From assembly GCA_002886105.1 (NCBI GenBank), contig CP025776.1, forward strand, positions 62,001-126,000: a stretch of DNA of 64,000 bases. Direction: 5' to 3'. Position 1 is the stretch's first letter; each line of letters begins with the position of its first letter. The translations under genes were made by a program, and so were the position numbers. The stretch is from Enterobacter sp. EA-1. Its GTDB lineage: Bacteria > Pseudomonadota > Gammaproteobacteria > Enterobacterales > Enterobacteriaceae. Below, piece after piece: positions 20,978 through 31,407 of this stretch. The notes under the pieces are model-generated. The model ran no database searches. It was not told the DNA's origin and worked only from the letters and a program-made list of their open reading frames with translations.

Positions 20978-21423
20978 AACATTACTCATTATTTCGGTGA
21001 GTTGTGCGCCTTTATCACTTTATGCTCAGACACTACTGACGCAAGGAAATGAAGTGAAAAATGTTATTCCGTAGGACAGTAGGATGTCTCGCCCGCTGAA
21101 TGTATTGAGCAGGCGGCGAGAGAAAGTAACAAAACGCTCAAGCAAGCGGTTGATGACAAAATTCGTAAGATAAACACCTACGAGCCCTACGCCGAGCCTT
21201 ACTCGATGGAGCAGGGCGGTGAGAGTATCAAAATGTCTATGGGAAAGCATTCCGTGAATCACAGCAGCTGTGGGAGTCCCGTGATCGCCTGTGTACAGCC
21301 ATAGCAACTCCCTCGGGTAACGCCACAGACAGTTATAACGCAGGTTATATGCAGTGCATTATCAACATGGACCGTCGGCGTCTGGAAGAACTCAATATGC
21401 TGCCTCCTTTTGCGAATCACTGA
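20967..21423 (+). CDS. LprI/DUF1311-type lysozyme inhibitor, immunity protein 2
   Basis: Overlaps the effector's end by 11 bases. Signal peptide MKLKTLLIISVSCAPLSLYA. The mature part has DUF1311 hallmarks: AECIEQAARESNKTLKQAVD, SQQLWESRDRLCTAIAT and YNAGYMQCIINMDRRRLEEL. Frame breaks at about 21060-21085 and 21250. It would act in the periplasm against the muramidase. It is only distantly similar to the immunity protein at 10983, consistent with separate effector specificities. Confidence 0.78.
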
Positions 21424-21474
21424 ACTTAAGTACGCCTTCTTATTGCTTAAACATACAGACGACAGAGGCCGGGG

Positions 21475-21634
21475 GCTACGTCCCCAGCCGTTTTGCGACA
21501 AAGCGCGAGATCGCAGGCCCGGTGATCAGCACCAGAATAAAGCGCCCGGTCTGCATTGCCATTACAAACGAAATATCCACATGGTCGGATGAGGCAATAA
21601 TCGCCACCGTATCAGCTCCGCCGGGCTGTGTAAG
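21475..21634. repeat. Direct repeat copy within intact abrB 3' end
   Basis: Partner of 19781-19942 in the same orientation, with a handful of differences in about 160 bp. The 1.5 kb between them holds exactly one effector/immunity pair. Confidence 0.85.
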
Positions 21635-22525
21635 CGGTCAGTGGATCGATACCCGCGAAGTGCACCAGTAAAAAGGCGAAACCGCAACACACGGCAACCA
21701 GCGTCAGCACTGACATCAGCACGCGCGGCAGCGCGGGCGGCGTAACCCACGATCTCCCGCGTAAAGCGCAGACCGATGCTCCAGCCGATAATGGCGTAAG
21801 AGAGCGCCAGCAACCACGGCGGCAGTTCAAGGCGCAGCAAACCGGTATCTTCCACAATCGTCCCTAATACCAGCGTGATCAGCATCGGTCCGGAGGGCAT
21901 TTTCACCTTACGGGCAATCAGATAGCCTACGGCGATAACCAGTAGCGTCCCGGCAAATGCGAACCCGCGCAGCGGGCCAAACAGCGTAAATGTCGCCACG
22001 GCGTGGTCCGGGTTATCGGCTCCCATCCACATGCGGGTAACCAGCACCGCCACCAGCGCCACAATCATTACCCGCAGGTACTGCATAAAGGCCACCAGCC
22101 GCACATCTGCGCCGAAGCTCTCGGCCATAATGGTCATTGCTGCAGCAGCACCCGGCGACGATCCCCAGATGGCGGTAGAGCCGGGGAACACCTGTAACTT
22201 CGCCATGATCCAGCCAAGTATCGCACTGGCGAAAATCACCGCCACAATACAGCTGATAAACAATGGCCAGTCGGCCGCGATGCGACCAAAAACTGAGGGG
22301 GGAATGGCATGAGCGATCATCGCGCCGACCACCGCTTGCGCCGCGCTGGAAGCATTTTTTACTGATGGTGAGTGGGTGGTTGGTAATGGCGAGAAAAATG
22401 CCAGCGAACATTGGGCCTAAGAGTAGCGCCGCAGGCAGATGGATCAACTCCATCAGCGCCACCAGTGGTATTGAAATGGCAAGTAGCCGCAACCAGTTAC
22501 GAAGTAGCGGAGAGGGAAATGTCAT
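21476..22525 (-). CDS. abrB: AbrB-family inner-membrane permease
   Basis: Integral membrane protein of about 350 residues, homologous to E. coli AbrB (YbgN, a proposed regulator of aidB) and to the old ammonia-monooxygenase label. Starts MTFPSPLLRNWLRLLAI with AGGAGG five bases upstream. Two homologous halves: HLPAALLLGPMFAGIFLAIT, PGSTAIWGSSPGAAAAMTIM, then MPSGPMLITLVLGTIVEDTG and DTVAIIASSDHVDISFVMAM. Frame breaks at about 22350 and 21630. Its last 160 bp are duplicated beyond the effector module. Transport substrate unknown. Confidence 0.87.
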
Positions 22526-23396
22526 TGACACCTCCTGCGTCCTGCGGCTACGGCATTAAAAGTAATGTAAGGCATAGCGTCCCCGGTAAATAAAAAACAG
22601 TAATTTTATGATTATAAAGGTATACCGTGACTGTATAAGGTCTTTGCCCACCCTGCAATCTTTCATGCCGGATAAAGGGACATTTTTGCTACGTTAATAA
22701 AACGATCGGTGCTGCTAATATCTCGTTGCACAGGGAAGAAATGCTTTATCGGGCTATTTGTATCGTGAAGAGACAGGACAGGTATTTGTTATTTTTATAT
22801 TTTAACATCTTTATAGTGTGCTTTTAAACGAGGCGACATCCGAGACACCCGACAAATTATTGCTTATCAAAACGTGAATGTACACTTTAAAAATCATTTA
22901 ACTGTATGATTTTATTATTTTGGTTTGTTTCTTTCCTATCGAATAGATGAAAAATCCGAATTCTCTTAAGGTGAACTTGCCTTTTTTAAATGACCCTATA
23001 TAATTTTTTATTAATTATTTCTCTTTAGCTGCTTGTTTTTTGTTTAAGGAGAAATAATTAACTTTTTCACGGTTTTTAGTCCTCAACAAGATCAATCGTT
23101 TGTATCGATAACTCACAACTTATGCGCATTCTTTGCGCTTATTTTGTCGTTATTTTAATGTTGATAATTTTTTTGATGTTTAAAAGTGCCTGTCGAATCA
23201 CTCTTTGGCGTATGGCATGGGCGGTAGCGTGCCTTATTTTAATAAAGGTAACGATATCTGTCAATTCAGACCGGTGAGAATGATTCGACGTCCACTTTTA
23301 TCTAAAGAGTGTGCAGTATTGTCCATGCCTGTAGCTGCATTGTCCATGCCTGCACTTCATGTCAAAACGCTGTGTTAACTCCAGAAGGATATATCC
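22526..23396. other. AT-rich upstream region of the eCIS locus
   Basis: About 870 bp with no credible gene on either strand and much higher AT content than its neighbours. This is typical of H-NS-bound promoter regions of acquired operons. It ends with a two-copy 21-bp direct repeat just before the first eCIS gene. Confidence 0.6.
23315..23352. promoter_or_regulatory. Tandem 21-bp repeat upstream of eCIS operon
   Basis: ATTGTCCATGCCTG occurs at 23318 and again at 23339, start-to-start 21 bp, i.e. two helical turns. The flanking GC.G...A and C/T.A positions also match. It ends 45 bp before the tube gene start. A good candidate binding site for the operon's LuxR-type regulator or another activator. 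Confidence 0.55.
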
Positions 23397-23851
23397 ATGG
23401 CTACTACAGCTAATGAAATTGCCAGCCTTTATCCCATTCCCACCTATCGCTTTATCGTTACGCTTGGTGATGAACAGATGCCATTTTCCAGCGCGTCGGG
23501 CCTCGGATATTAATTACGATACTATCGAGTACCGTGATGGCACAGGAAATTGGTTTAAAATGCCCGGTCAACGGCAGGCGATTAATATTACCCTCTCCCG
23601 AGGGCATATTCCCGGGGGCAAAATGGCCTTTACGATTGGATTAATTCTATTCAGTACAATCGGGTGGAAAAGAAAGACATTCTGATTAGCCTGACTAACG
23701 ATACCGGCACAGAAGTATTACTGAGCTGGAGCGTGTCGAATGCTTTCCCACCGCGCTCTCCTCACCGTCGTTCGATGCGACCAGTATTGAAGTGGCTGTC
23801 CAGCAACTGACGCTGATGGCGGACAGAGTCACCGTGCAGGCCGGCAGCTAA
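23397..23851 (+). CDS. eCIS tail tube protein (Afp1-like)
   Basis: About 150-residue protein of the phage T4 gp19/Hcp-like tube family that polymerises as rings to form the inner tube of the injection device. Start MATTANEIASLYPIPTYRFI with CAGAAGGA upstream. Then DINYDTIEYRDGTGNWFKMP, GQRQAINITLSRG and ILISLTNDTGTEVLLSW, ending RVTVQAGS. Frame breaks at about 23505, 23630 and 23755. First gene of the Afp/PVC-type operon, followed directly by three sheath genes. A second tube paralogue is at 27591. Confidence 0.9.
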
Positions 23852-23866
23852 TACAGGAGCTGAATA

Positions 23867-24938
23867 ATGGCGACCACCACCACCGGCCCGGCGTCTATTT
23901 GGGTGAAGATACGACGGCCCACTTTGTCGTGTCATCGTCAGCGACCGCCGTACCTGCCTTTGCATTTCGTAAATATGTGGGGCAGCCTCATCACGATAAT
24001 ATTTACGTCTTCAATAACTGGGCCGAGTTTGTTCAAAACCCAGCAAGGGAATGACACTGAATATGCCTATGTTATTGCCATAAAACTGTGGTTTATGAAC
24101 GGTGGCGGTAAATGTTATCTGTTCCAAAAGTTATCTGGATTACCTATTAAATCAGTACGACGATATTACGCTGGTTGTCGCTGCGGGTACCGGGAGCGAT
24201 CTGTTTAATCAGATTACTGATTTTTCAAATCGCAGTGGTCATCAAGTATTTATACTGCTTGATGCCGACAATGCAAAATTGGCGCTGCGGATACTCCCGC
24301 CACCATTATGGCGGATTATCCGGCACTGGCAAACGCTGCTGTTTTTTACCCGTGGGGACTTCGCTGCTTGGGAGTAATATTCCCCCCAGCGCAATGGCCG
24401 CGGCTGCGATTGCGCAAGCAGACAGCTTACTCGGTGTCTGGAAAGCCCCGGCCAATCTTGTCATTAAAGGGGGTGGCGTCACTTAAATACCCCGTCAGTG
24501 ATGATTTACAAGGGCGATTTAACCCGAGGGTAAAGCGCTGAATATGTTTCGCGAATACCCGGAGTCCGGCGTCCTGTTATGGGGGCCAGAACGCTGGAAG
24601 ATAGTGACAACTGGCGTTATATCCCGGTACGTCGACTGTTTAATATGATTGAAAAGGATGTTCAGCTTTCGCTTAATAAGGTGGCATTCGAAACCAATAA
24701 TCACCCAACCTGGCAGCGTGTTAAGGCAGCGCTGGATAATTATCTCTATGGCTTGTGGCAGCAAGGGGCTTTGGTGGGCAATAACCCAAAAGAAGCTGGT
24801 TTGTTGAGGTGGGTAAAGGCATCACGATGACGGAGGAAGATATTCACCAGCGGTCGGCTTATTATCAACCTTGGTCTGGCAGCCGTTCGTCCCGCTGAAT
24901 TTATCCTACTGCAATTCTCCCAAGATATTGCTCAATAA
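23867..24938 (+). CDS. eCIS contractile sheath protein 1 (Afp2-like)
   Basis: About 355-residue sheath subunit, short version without a large insertion. After MATTTT the reconstructed frame reads GEDTTAHFVVSSSATAVPAF, then LWFMNGGGKCYL, SLLGVWKAPANLVIKGG, and the conserved carboxy domain NWRYIPVRRLFNMIEKDVQL, NNHPTWQRVKAALDNYLYGL, FILLQFSQDIAQ. The carboxy arm handshake region is the most conserved part across contractile sheaths. Frame breaks at about 23890, 24040-24120, 24290, 24475, 24525, 24800 and 24855. It forms the outer spring that drives the tube forward. Confidence 0.9.
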
Positions 24939-24955
24939 TTTACAGGAACAAAATT

Positions 24956-26358
24956 ATGTCAATCGAAACCATTGTCCCCGGTGTTTATATTGAAGAAGAC
25001 GCCACCCCGGCAATATCCGTGAGCCGGGGCGACGGCAGTACCGCTATTTATCGGCGCCTTTGCAGCGTTGGACGATAAATATAAAGGTAAAATTCTCAGA
25101 ATCAGCGGCTGGCTTGATTTTTGTACAAATGTTTACCGCGAGTAGCGCAGGCTATTCCGCTTCAGTCGAAATTACCTCTACGGAAAAACGGACTCTTCAG
25201 AAGGAACCGGTACAGGAGATAGCGGTACAGGAGATAGCGGTACAGGAGAAACTGGCGGCACCGATACCCTCGATGCTGGCGCAGCGGCCACCGCAGCGGC
25301 TGTTGAGTATGAATACGTCCCGAAAGCACCTGTTTTGACCGAAGCGACCGCTACTCTGGCGTTGCAACTCTATTTCCAGAATGGCGGTAACCCTTGTTAT
25401 GTCTTTGCGCTCGAAGACACTACCGATGCCACGCTATTGGCAAGCATACCGACGCTAATAGGTGATTATGATGACATCACTCTCGGTAGTGCTCGATGGC
25501 ACAGGGGCTTACCGGGATGCCGTTTACAAAGCGCTTGCAGGCTCGCTGGATCAGAGCAAAGGATACTTCTTAATCGCTGATGCTGACTCTGCGGCTGCGC
25601 CGGATGCGGTGAAAGGGTTTGATCATGTGGCGGTTTACCCGGCCCTCTCTGTAAAACCGGGAAAATTAGTGATAATGATGTGACCATCACGGGTTATACC
25701 GATGCCGCAGGTACCGTTGTATCTACGCTGGCGGATTTGAAGAAGGTCAATCCCGTTCTGGCCACTGAGGTTACTGAACTGATAAGCCAGAACGTTTCCG
25801 TGCTCACGGTTCCTGCCTCCGGGGCGATGGCGGGTGTACTGCAAAACTGACCGTGAACGTGGGGTATGGAAAGCTCCGGCGAATGTGATCCTCAATGGTG
25901 TCTCGGATGTCAGTGTACGCGTATCCGACGATGCGCAAGGGCCGATGAATGAAGCCGGTGTCAATGTGATCCGCTATTTCAGCGATCGCGGCGTGGTGGT
26001 CTGGGGCGGCAGAACGCAACAGAATGATGATAACTGGCGCTATATCTCTGTTCGTCGGTTATTTGACGCCGCAGAGCGCGACGTGAAAAAGCGATGCGCC
26101 CGGTGGTGTTTGAACCCAATAGCCAGCCAACTGGACCCGTGTCTGGGCCGCCATTGATACCTATCTCTACGGTCTCTGGCAAAAGGCGGTCTGGCCGGTA
26201 ACAGCCCGGAAGAAGCCTACTTTGTGCGGATTGGTAAAGGCATCACCATGACCGAAGAAGACATCAATCAGGGCAAGATGATTGTGCAGATCGGGATGGC
26301 CGCCGTGCGGCCTGCGGAATTCATTATTCTGCAGTTTACGCAAAATATGGCGCAGTAA
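24956..26358 (+). CDS. eCIS contractile sheath protein 2 (Afp3-like), with Gly/Thr-rich insertion
   Basis: Longest of the three sheath proteins (about 467 residues). Starts MSIETIVPGVYIEEDATPAI. Residues about 80-105 carry a low-complexity linker, GTGTGDSGTGDSGTGETGG, coded by 15-bp tandem repeats. Conserved sheath parts follow: LQLYFQNGGNPCYVFAL, GVWKAPANVILNGV, VVVWGGRTQQNDDNWRYISV, IDTYLYGLWQKG, GKGITMTEEDINQGKMIVQI and the end ILQFTQNMAQ. Frame breaks at about 25045, 25090-25200, 25490, 25655, 25835 and 26085-26190. The insertion probably projects from the sheath surface, as Afp3 and Pvc insert domains do. Confidence 0.9.
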
Positions 26359-26404
26359 ACCTTTCGCTGACGCTCTTTTTTCCCGCTCAAAAGGATCAAT
26401 TCCG

Positions 26405-27591
26405 ATGGCTATGGTGCTTCCAAGGGTATCGGTCGGCGATACCCTTTAACCGCTGAATCAACCGATGATCCGGTGACAATACCGCTGTTTATTGGCTATA
26501 CCGCGCAGGTGGAGGAGAGTGGTGTCCCGGTGGCGCTTGCGTCGCTTGCCGAAGCCAATGCGCGCTTTGGCGAAACGGGTACGCTGGCATGGGCGCTGCG
26601 TCATTTTTCGATAACAATGGTCGCATTTGCTATGTCTATTCGCTTGGCGACACGGCGCAATGGAGCAGTGATGCTGACAGATTAGATGCGCTGGTGGCGG
26701 CACTGCAAACGCCGGAGCTGACGGCGGCAGTGATGGACGACACCCAGCGGATTACTGTTGGTACCGGAGTTGAGCGAGCTTAACGACCAGACCACCGACA
26801 CGCTGGATCTCTGGTATCAGGGCTGGCAGGCGTTACTGGAACTTGCTCAGTACGAACGGCGCTTCGCCTTACTGGAGCTGCCTGGAAGCACCGGGAAACG
26901 GCGAATACTCTGGTGCTTAATACCTTTTCCCCGGATTACTGCCGCAACGCCGCCGGTGGCCCCGTCTTGAAACCAGCTATGCAGATGAGTTGGATAGCGC
27001 CATCAGTTACCTCGCTCCCCTTTGCCTGCGGTGGCGGCAGCCATTCAACAGCGCGAAAACTTATGGCGTCTGGAAAGCGCCGGCCAATATCGCCTTACTG
27101 AAAACCATTCGCCCGACGTATGACACCGCATTAGCGCAAAGTTTATTTACTCAAACCGGGGTGTTTGCCAACCCTATTTGCAGTTTTCCGGGCAAGGGCG
27201 TCTACCTGTGGGGATGCCGGACATTATTAAATGATGACACCTCGCCGTGGCGCTATATCCAGACCCGATTACTGATGAACCACATTGAAAATCGTCTGAA
27301 AAATATTGCCCGCTCCTTCGTTTTTGAACCGAATAACGCATTGACGTGGATGAAGCTGAAAGGGCAACTGTGGTCATGGCTGCGCCAGCAATGGCTGGCG
27401 GGCGCCTTTATGGTACCCGGGAAGAAGAGGCTTTCAGTATTGCCGTCGGGCTGGATGAAACCATGACGGCGGACGATCTCAGCGCGGGAAGAATGATTGT
27501 CAACATTCAACTGGCGCTGCCTGCGGAATTCGATTTGACCATCACCCTCGATGCCCGCGCCAGCACCACGCAATTCGAGGAGAACGCATAA
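26405..27591 (+). CDS. eCIS contractile sheath protein 3 (Afp4-like)
   Basis: About 395 residues. Starts MAMV and, after a break near 26420, reads PLTAESTDDPVTIPLFIGYT. Then LASLAEANARFGETGTLAWA, GRICYVYSLGDTAQW, TYGVWKAPANIALLKTI, SPWRYIQTRLLMNHIENRLK and the terminal FEENA. More divergent than sheaths 1 and 2, as Afp4 is in Serratia, where it is suggested to sit near the baseplate. Frame breaks at about 26600, 26760, 26910, 26965, 27165-27240 and 27415. Stop and the next start overlap (TAATG). Confidence 0.87.
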
Positions 27592-28039
27592 TGGAAAACC
27601 TGCCCGCTGTATCTCACCGATTCTGGTGAATTTCCTTTTAACTACATTCCCAGCCCGCTGGATATCGCGTTTCAGCGGGTTTCCGGCCTTGGCCGCGAGC
27701 TTACCGTTACCCAGCATCGTGAAGGGGCGAGAACGCCCAAAATATCTGGCTGGCGGAGAAGGTCGAACATGGTTCGCTGGTGCTTGAGCGCGGGGTCATG
27801 CTCCTGTCGCCGCTGACGTTGCAGTTCGATCGCGTGCTGCGCCGGGAAAGTACGCTAATGGCGAACGTCGTCATTATGTTGCTGGATCAATATGTTGTTG
27901 CCTGTCACCGTTTGGACCATCAGCAACGCCCTGCCGGTAAGCTGGCGCATGGGCGATCTGGATGCCGCCAGCAATACCGTATTGATCAATACGCTTGAAC
28001 TTCGCTATCAGGATATGCGTGTTGGGGACCAAATTATGA
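27591..28039 (+). CDS. eCIS tube initiator protein (Afp5-like)
   Basis: About 150-residue second gp19-type tube protein. After MENLPA and a frame break the sequence reads EFPFNYIPSPLDIAFQRVSG, LGRELTVTQHREGG, WLAEKVEHGSLVLERGVM, LPVTVWTISNALPVSWRMGD and NTLELRYQDMRVLGTKL. In Afp and PVC particles this paralogue forms the ring joining tube to spike. Frame breaks at about 27625, 27730, 27860 and 28020. The stop overlaps the next gene's ATG (ATGA). Confidence 0.87.
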
Positions 28040-28202
28040 CTATTGAAATTAATGAACTCATTATTGAAGCCCGAGGTAACGGATAACACGTTACCCGGCG
28101 GGCAACGGCCATTAACCACCGCAGAACGATTAGACGAAGAGTATCTGATTGAAAAACTCAAACAGGAAATTGTGGCTTACCTGATTGAACGGGAGTTGCT
28201 GA
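28036..28202 (+). CDS. Afp6-like small protein (DUF5908 family)
   Basis: About 55 residues: MTIEINELIIEA, then VTDNTLPGGQRPLT and TAERLDEEYLIEKLKQEIVA. The MTIEINELIIEA start is characteristic of the small Afp6/Pvc6-type protein always found at this place in eCIS operons; its structural role is not settled. One frame break at about 28075. ATGA overlap with the tube gene upstream and CTGA overlap with the gene downstream show tight translational coupling. Confidence 0.75.
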
Positions 28203-28878
28203 GCCTACTTGACCGAAGCGGCGAAACTGACCATTTCCGCACCGGAAAGACCGCGAAGGTAAAATTCCGCCGGGAAAATGCAGGTCATGTATAACCCCGA
28301 AACCCTCCAGCTTGATTACCAGACGCGCTACAGCACGGAAGAGACAATTAACCAGTCCGTACAGAGCAATCGCTATGTGATTTCCGAACCGTCCGGGCTG
28401 GGGTTGAACCTCTTATTTGATGCCGACTGTGCCCGGGAAACACCGCCTCCATTGAAAGCCAGATGGCGATGTTGAAATTCCTCTGCGCGGTGGATGCCTC
28501 AACTGATACCCCCATTTTTTACAAATTACACGGGGAAACATGCGCTGGGAAAATAAAGGCTATTTTGCCGGGCGCCAGTGAATTATCGATTCATTACACC
28601 TTATTTGATCGTAACGCGACACCCTTGCGCAACCGCGCACCTGCAACTGGTGGCGGATTCGAGCATTAATGATTCAGAACGCTGAAAAACAACTGCTCAC
28701 CCAGCAATACTCTGGTCAACATCACCGATCAGGCCACGTTGGCGCTGTTAGCGGCGAGTGCCGCTGCTTCGCTGGCCGCCAATGTCGATTATCTCTCGCT
28801 CGCACGGGCAAAACGATATGGATAATCTGGACGATTTTACGGTGGGCGGTGACTTGCTGGTGCAAAAGGGAGCGATGA
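28199..28878 (+). CDS. eCIS baseplate/spike adaptor with LysM (Afp7-like)
   Basis: About 225 residues. The family start is MSLL-EAAKLTISA; the first codon here appears as CTG at 28199, so either a rare start or an error for ATG. Then MQVMYNPETLQLDYQTRYST, LKFLCAVDASTDTPIFYKL, a strand-rich middle SELSIHYTLFDRNATPLRA and a terminal LysM fold VDYLSLARANDMDNL. The homologue caps the tube base and binds the VgrG-like spike. Frame breaks at about 28212, 28240-28275, 28430, 28535-28570, 28630 and 28700. It ends KRER at 28878, overlapping the spike start (ATGA). Confidence 0.82.
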
Positions 28879-30473
28879 ATGACATCACCCTGAAAATCGG
28901 CGGGCAGACCAGCGCACTGGGCATCCGCTGGCTGCGGAGTACTGCAACAACAATGAGATCCTCCGCCCGGCTGGAACTGATGTTACCCACGGACAATAAC
29001 AACACCAGCGACACCACGCTTGCCGCCGAAGTCGCCCGGCTAACGCCGGGCGTGAGTCTGACGATCGCGCTGGATAATGTTGCCCTGTTTTCTGGCGTGC
29101 TGACGCAGAAAAAGGTTCAGCTTCAGGGCGCGCAGCGGTGATCAAAATAGAAGCCCGACACGCCTTGCAAAAGCTGGCTGGCCGCCGCGCAGTGACCTTT
29201 ACCGCCAGCAGGCTGACCGGGCGATCGCGACCACGCTGTTTCAATAAAGCGGCAGTGAAAGCCACCGTAAAAGCCGATGCGCAACTGAATGCGGTGCATG
29301 AACAGATGGTGCAGTACCGTATCAGCGACTGGACATTTGTTGCCGACGCTTAAAAGCCACCAACTGCTGGCTGTTGCCGGATGCCGCCAGCGATGCCGTC
29401 ACCATCAGTGCTCTAACCATGCCTGCATCGGCAAAACATACGTTTAAACAGTACGGTGATAACGAAAAATACGCCTTATATGAACTGGATATTAATTTTG
29501 ATAACCGCTTTATTCTCGACAGCCCGGCTTTTACAGGGCTGGGATGTGAACGAGCAGGCGCTAAACTCCCCCTCAACTGGTGAAAATGATGCGTTTGACC
29601 GGCATCCCTCTGCCACGGCGGCGTCTGCGACTAGTGGGTCGGAACACAACTACAAACTGGCCTTTAGCTACTTCCCGGAAATTGATCTGAGCACATTATC
29701 CCGTTCACGGGTGAACTATCACCAAATGAGTGAAGCGCAGGGCTTTGTAGTGATGACCGGCATACGTGACATCGCGCGGCGACAGTATTGCGCTGGCGGA
29801 TTTTGGCGCAGGACTGGATGGTACCGTACTGGTTTCCGGCATTGAACAGACGATTGATCCGGAGCGCGGCTGGCGCACGAAACTGCTTATCGGCATGCCT
29901 ATCAGCCAGATGGAGGCAGATATCACCGGGACATTGCATATTGGAACCGTCGGATTTTAATCCCGACCCGCAAAACATTGAACGTATCCCGGTGGAGATC
30001 CCTGCACTGAATGTTGCCGGTGAATATTTGTTCGCCCGGTTGGGTAAACCCTATGCCAGCAAAGCGAGTGGTTTTTGCTTTTATCCGGGAGACGAAGTGG
30101 TGTTAGGGTTTATTGAAGGCGCTTACAGTTACCCGGTTATTCTCGGCTCGATGCATAACCCGAAAAATAAATCCCCGTTCCCGCCGGATAAAAGAACAAT
30201 CAAAAGCCGTGGTGGTGAATAAACAGGATATAACCCAGCAGTTGCTTATCGATTTGGATGCGAAAACATTAACCTTGTCGGCGGATAATGGCAGCAAAGT
30301 CATTGTGGATGCCAATAACCAGATGCAAATTCATGGCAGCGAAATTGCTGTCGATGTCGATAAACAAGTGCAAATTACGGCCAGTGATGTGACCTCGGCA
30401 GGCGGATAATAAGTTCTCCATTAATGGTAAAGGGCAAGTCGAAATTGTAGCGAGCATTAATATGAAAAGTTAA
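28875..30473 (+). CDS. eCIS spike protein, VgrG/gp27-gp5-like (Afp8-like)
   Basis: About 530-residue trimeric spike hub. MNDITLKIGGQTSA and LTPGVSLTIALDNVALFSGV form the gp27-like ring. FDRHPSATAAS is followed by GDSIALADFGAGLDG. An OB fold, FARLGKPYASKASGFCFYPG, GDEVVLGFIEGAYSYPVILG, SMHNPKNKSPFP, is the gp5/VgrG needle base. The triple beta-helix tail repeats LTLSADNGSKVIVDANNQMQ and IAVDVDKQVQITASDVTSAG. Frame breaks at about 28925, 29140, 29230, 29350, 29540, 29770, 29960 and 30200. It carries the spike tip made by the gene at 30920. Confidence 0.9.
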
Positions 30474-30496
30474 ACCATTCAGCGTGCGGAGGAACC

Positions 30497-30923
30497 ATGA
30501 GTAGCGATAAATACAGTGAATCTCTGGGGCGCAGTTGGGCTTTTCCCCCCGCAAAGTTCAGCGTGGCGGAGGGGTTAAAATGGCGGAGGGCGTCGATTCG
30601 GTATTGCAGAGCCTGCTGGTTTTATTTACCACCGAACCCTCGGCGAGCGCATTATGCGTGAAACCTACGGCGGCGGACTTAATGAATTTCTGTTTGAAAA
30701 TATTACCGATGGACTGCTGGCCAGTATTCGAAACCATATTGAAGATGCCGTGCTGGTGAATGAACAGCGCACGGAAGTCAAAGAGATCCTGATAAAACAA
30801 GCAACCAATGATGTCAGCCGGTTGCTGGTGCAAATCACGCTGAAATTGCTGGGTAGCGATATTACTGAAACGCTATCTGGCACGCTGGCGGTCAATGAAG
30901 GTTATGCGCTGAGGTTGCTATGA
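30497..30923 (+). CDS. eCIS baseplate wedge, gp25-like (Afp9-like)
   Basis: About 142 residues of the T4 gp25/TssE family that starts sheath assembly at the baseplate. MSSDKYSESLGRSWAFPP, GERIMRETYGGGLNEFLFEN (the conserved ERxMR-YG signature of gp25 proteins) and LSGTLAVNEGYALRLL. ATG at 30497 has GCGGAGGA upstream. Frame breaks at about 30553 and 30642. The stop overlaps the next start by ATGA. Confidence 0.92.
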
Positions 30924-31403
30924 GTAATTTTGTGATTGTTGATAATGACATGCTGCAATTCGGCGTGACCTTTGGCATGTATACGGTGACGCCAATCGAA
31001 CCCTGCATGATAAAAGCCTCAGGAATCGCACAAATCATGAATAAAAAAGTGTGCGTCTCAGGCGACGAAAAAAAGTGTCGATTAAAGCTACCTATGAGTG
31101 CGGCCTATCCCACGCCCGGCACAGGGAGCATCACCATTTCCAGTCTGGCGGCGGATCAACTGGCGAACTTTGCCAAATCGACGATGCCGTTGATCGTTAC
31201 CGGGAGCCAGTTTTCCGCCCTTTTACTCCGCAGTCGCCAGCCAGTAATCCCCAAGGACCGGAGGCCGGACCATCGCCGCAAACCGGCAACGGGAAATTCA
31301 TCAATTCTCAAACCTTTGTAACAACGGGGTAAAACCACCTTCTTTTTATTGATGGCCACACGCAATTAAACCCTTCCGTTTTTATCAATTGCAGAGCGGG
31401 TAA
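30920..31403 (+). CDS. eCIS spike-tip protein, PAAR-like (Afp10-like)
   Basis: About 160 residues, by position and pattern the spike tip: MSNFVIVDNDMLQFGVTFGM, then MIKASGIAQIMNKKVCVSGD, YPTPGTGSITISSLAADQLA, GKFINSQTFVTTG. Frame breaks near 31070, 31090 and 31225. The 3' end is uncertain: one frame stops at 31332, but a continuation (FIDGHTQLNPSVFINC) to 31403 fits the gene spacing better. PAAR-like tips sharpen the needle and can carry cargo. Confidence 0.7.
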
Positions 31404-31407
31404 TGCC

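Noticed and set aside
9990-21423. A type VI secretion cluster
   Set aside because: Only effector/immunity-like pairs are present; no tss structural genes, Hcp, VgrG or PAAR are found in this stretch. The spike and tube genes from 23 kb on are of the eCIS type.
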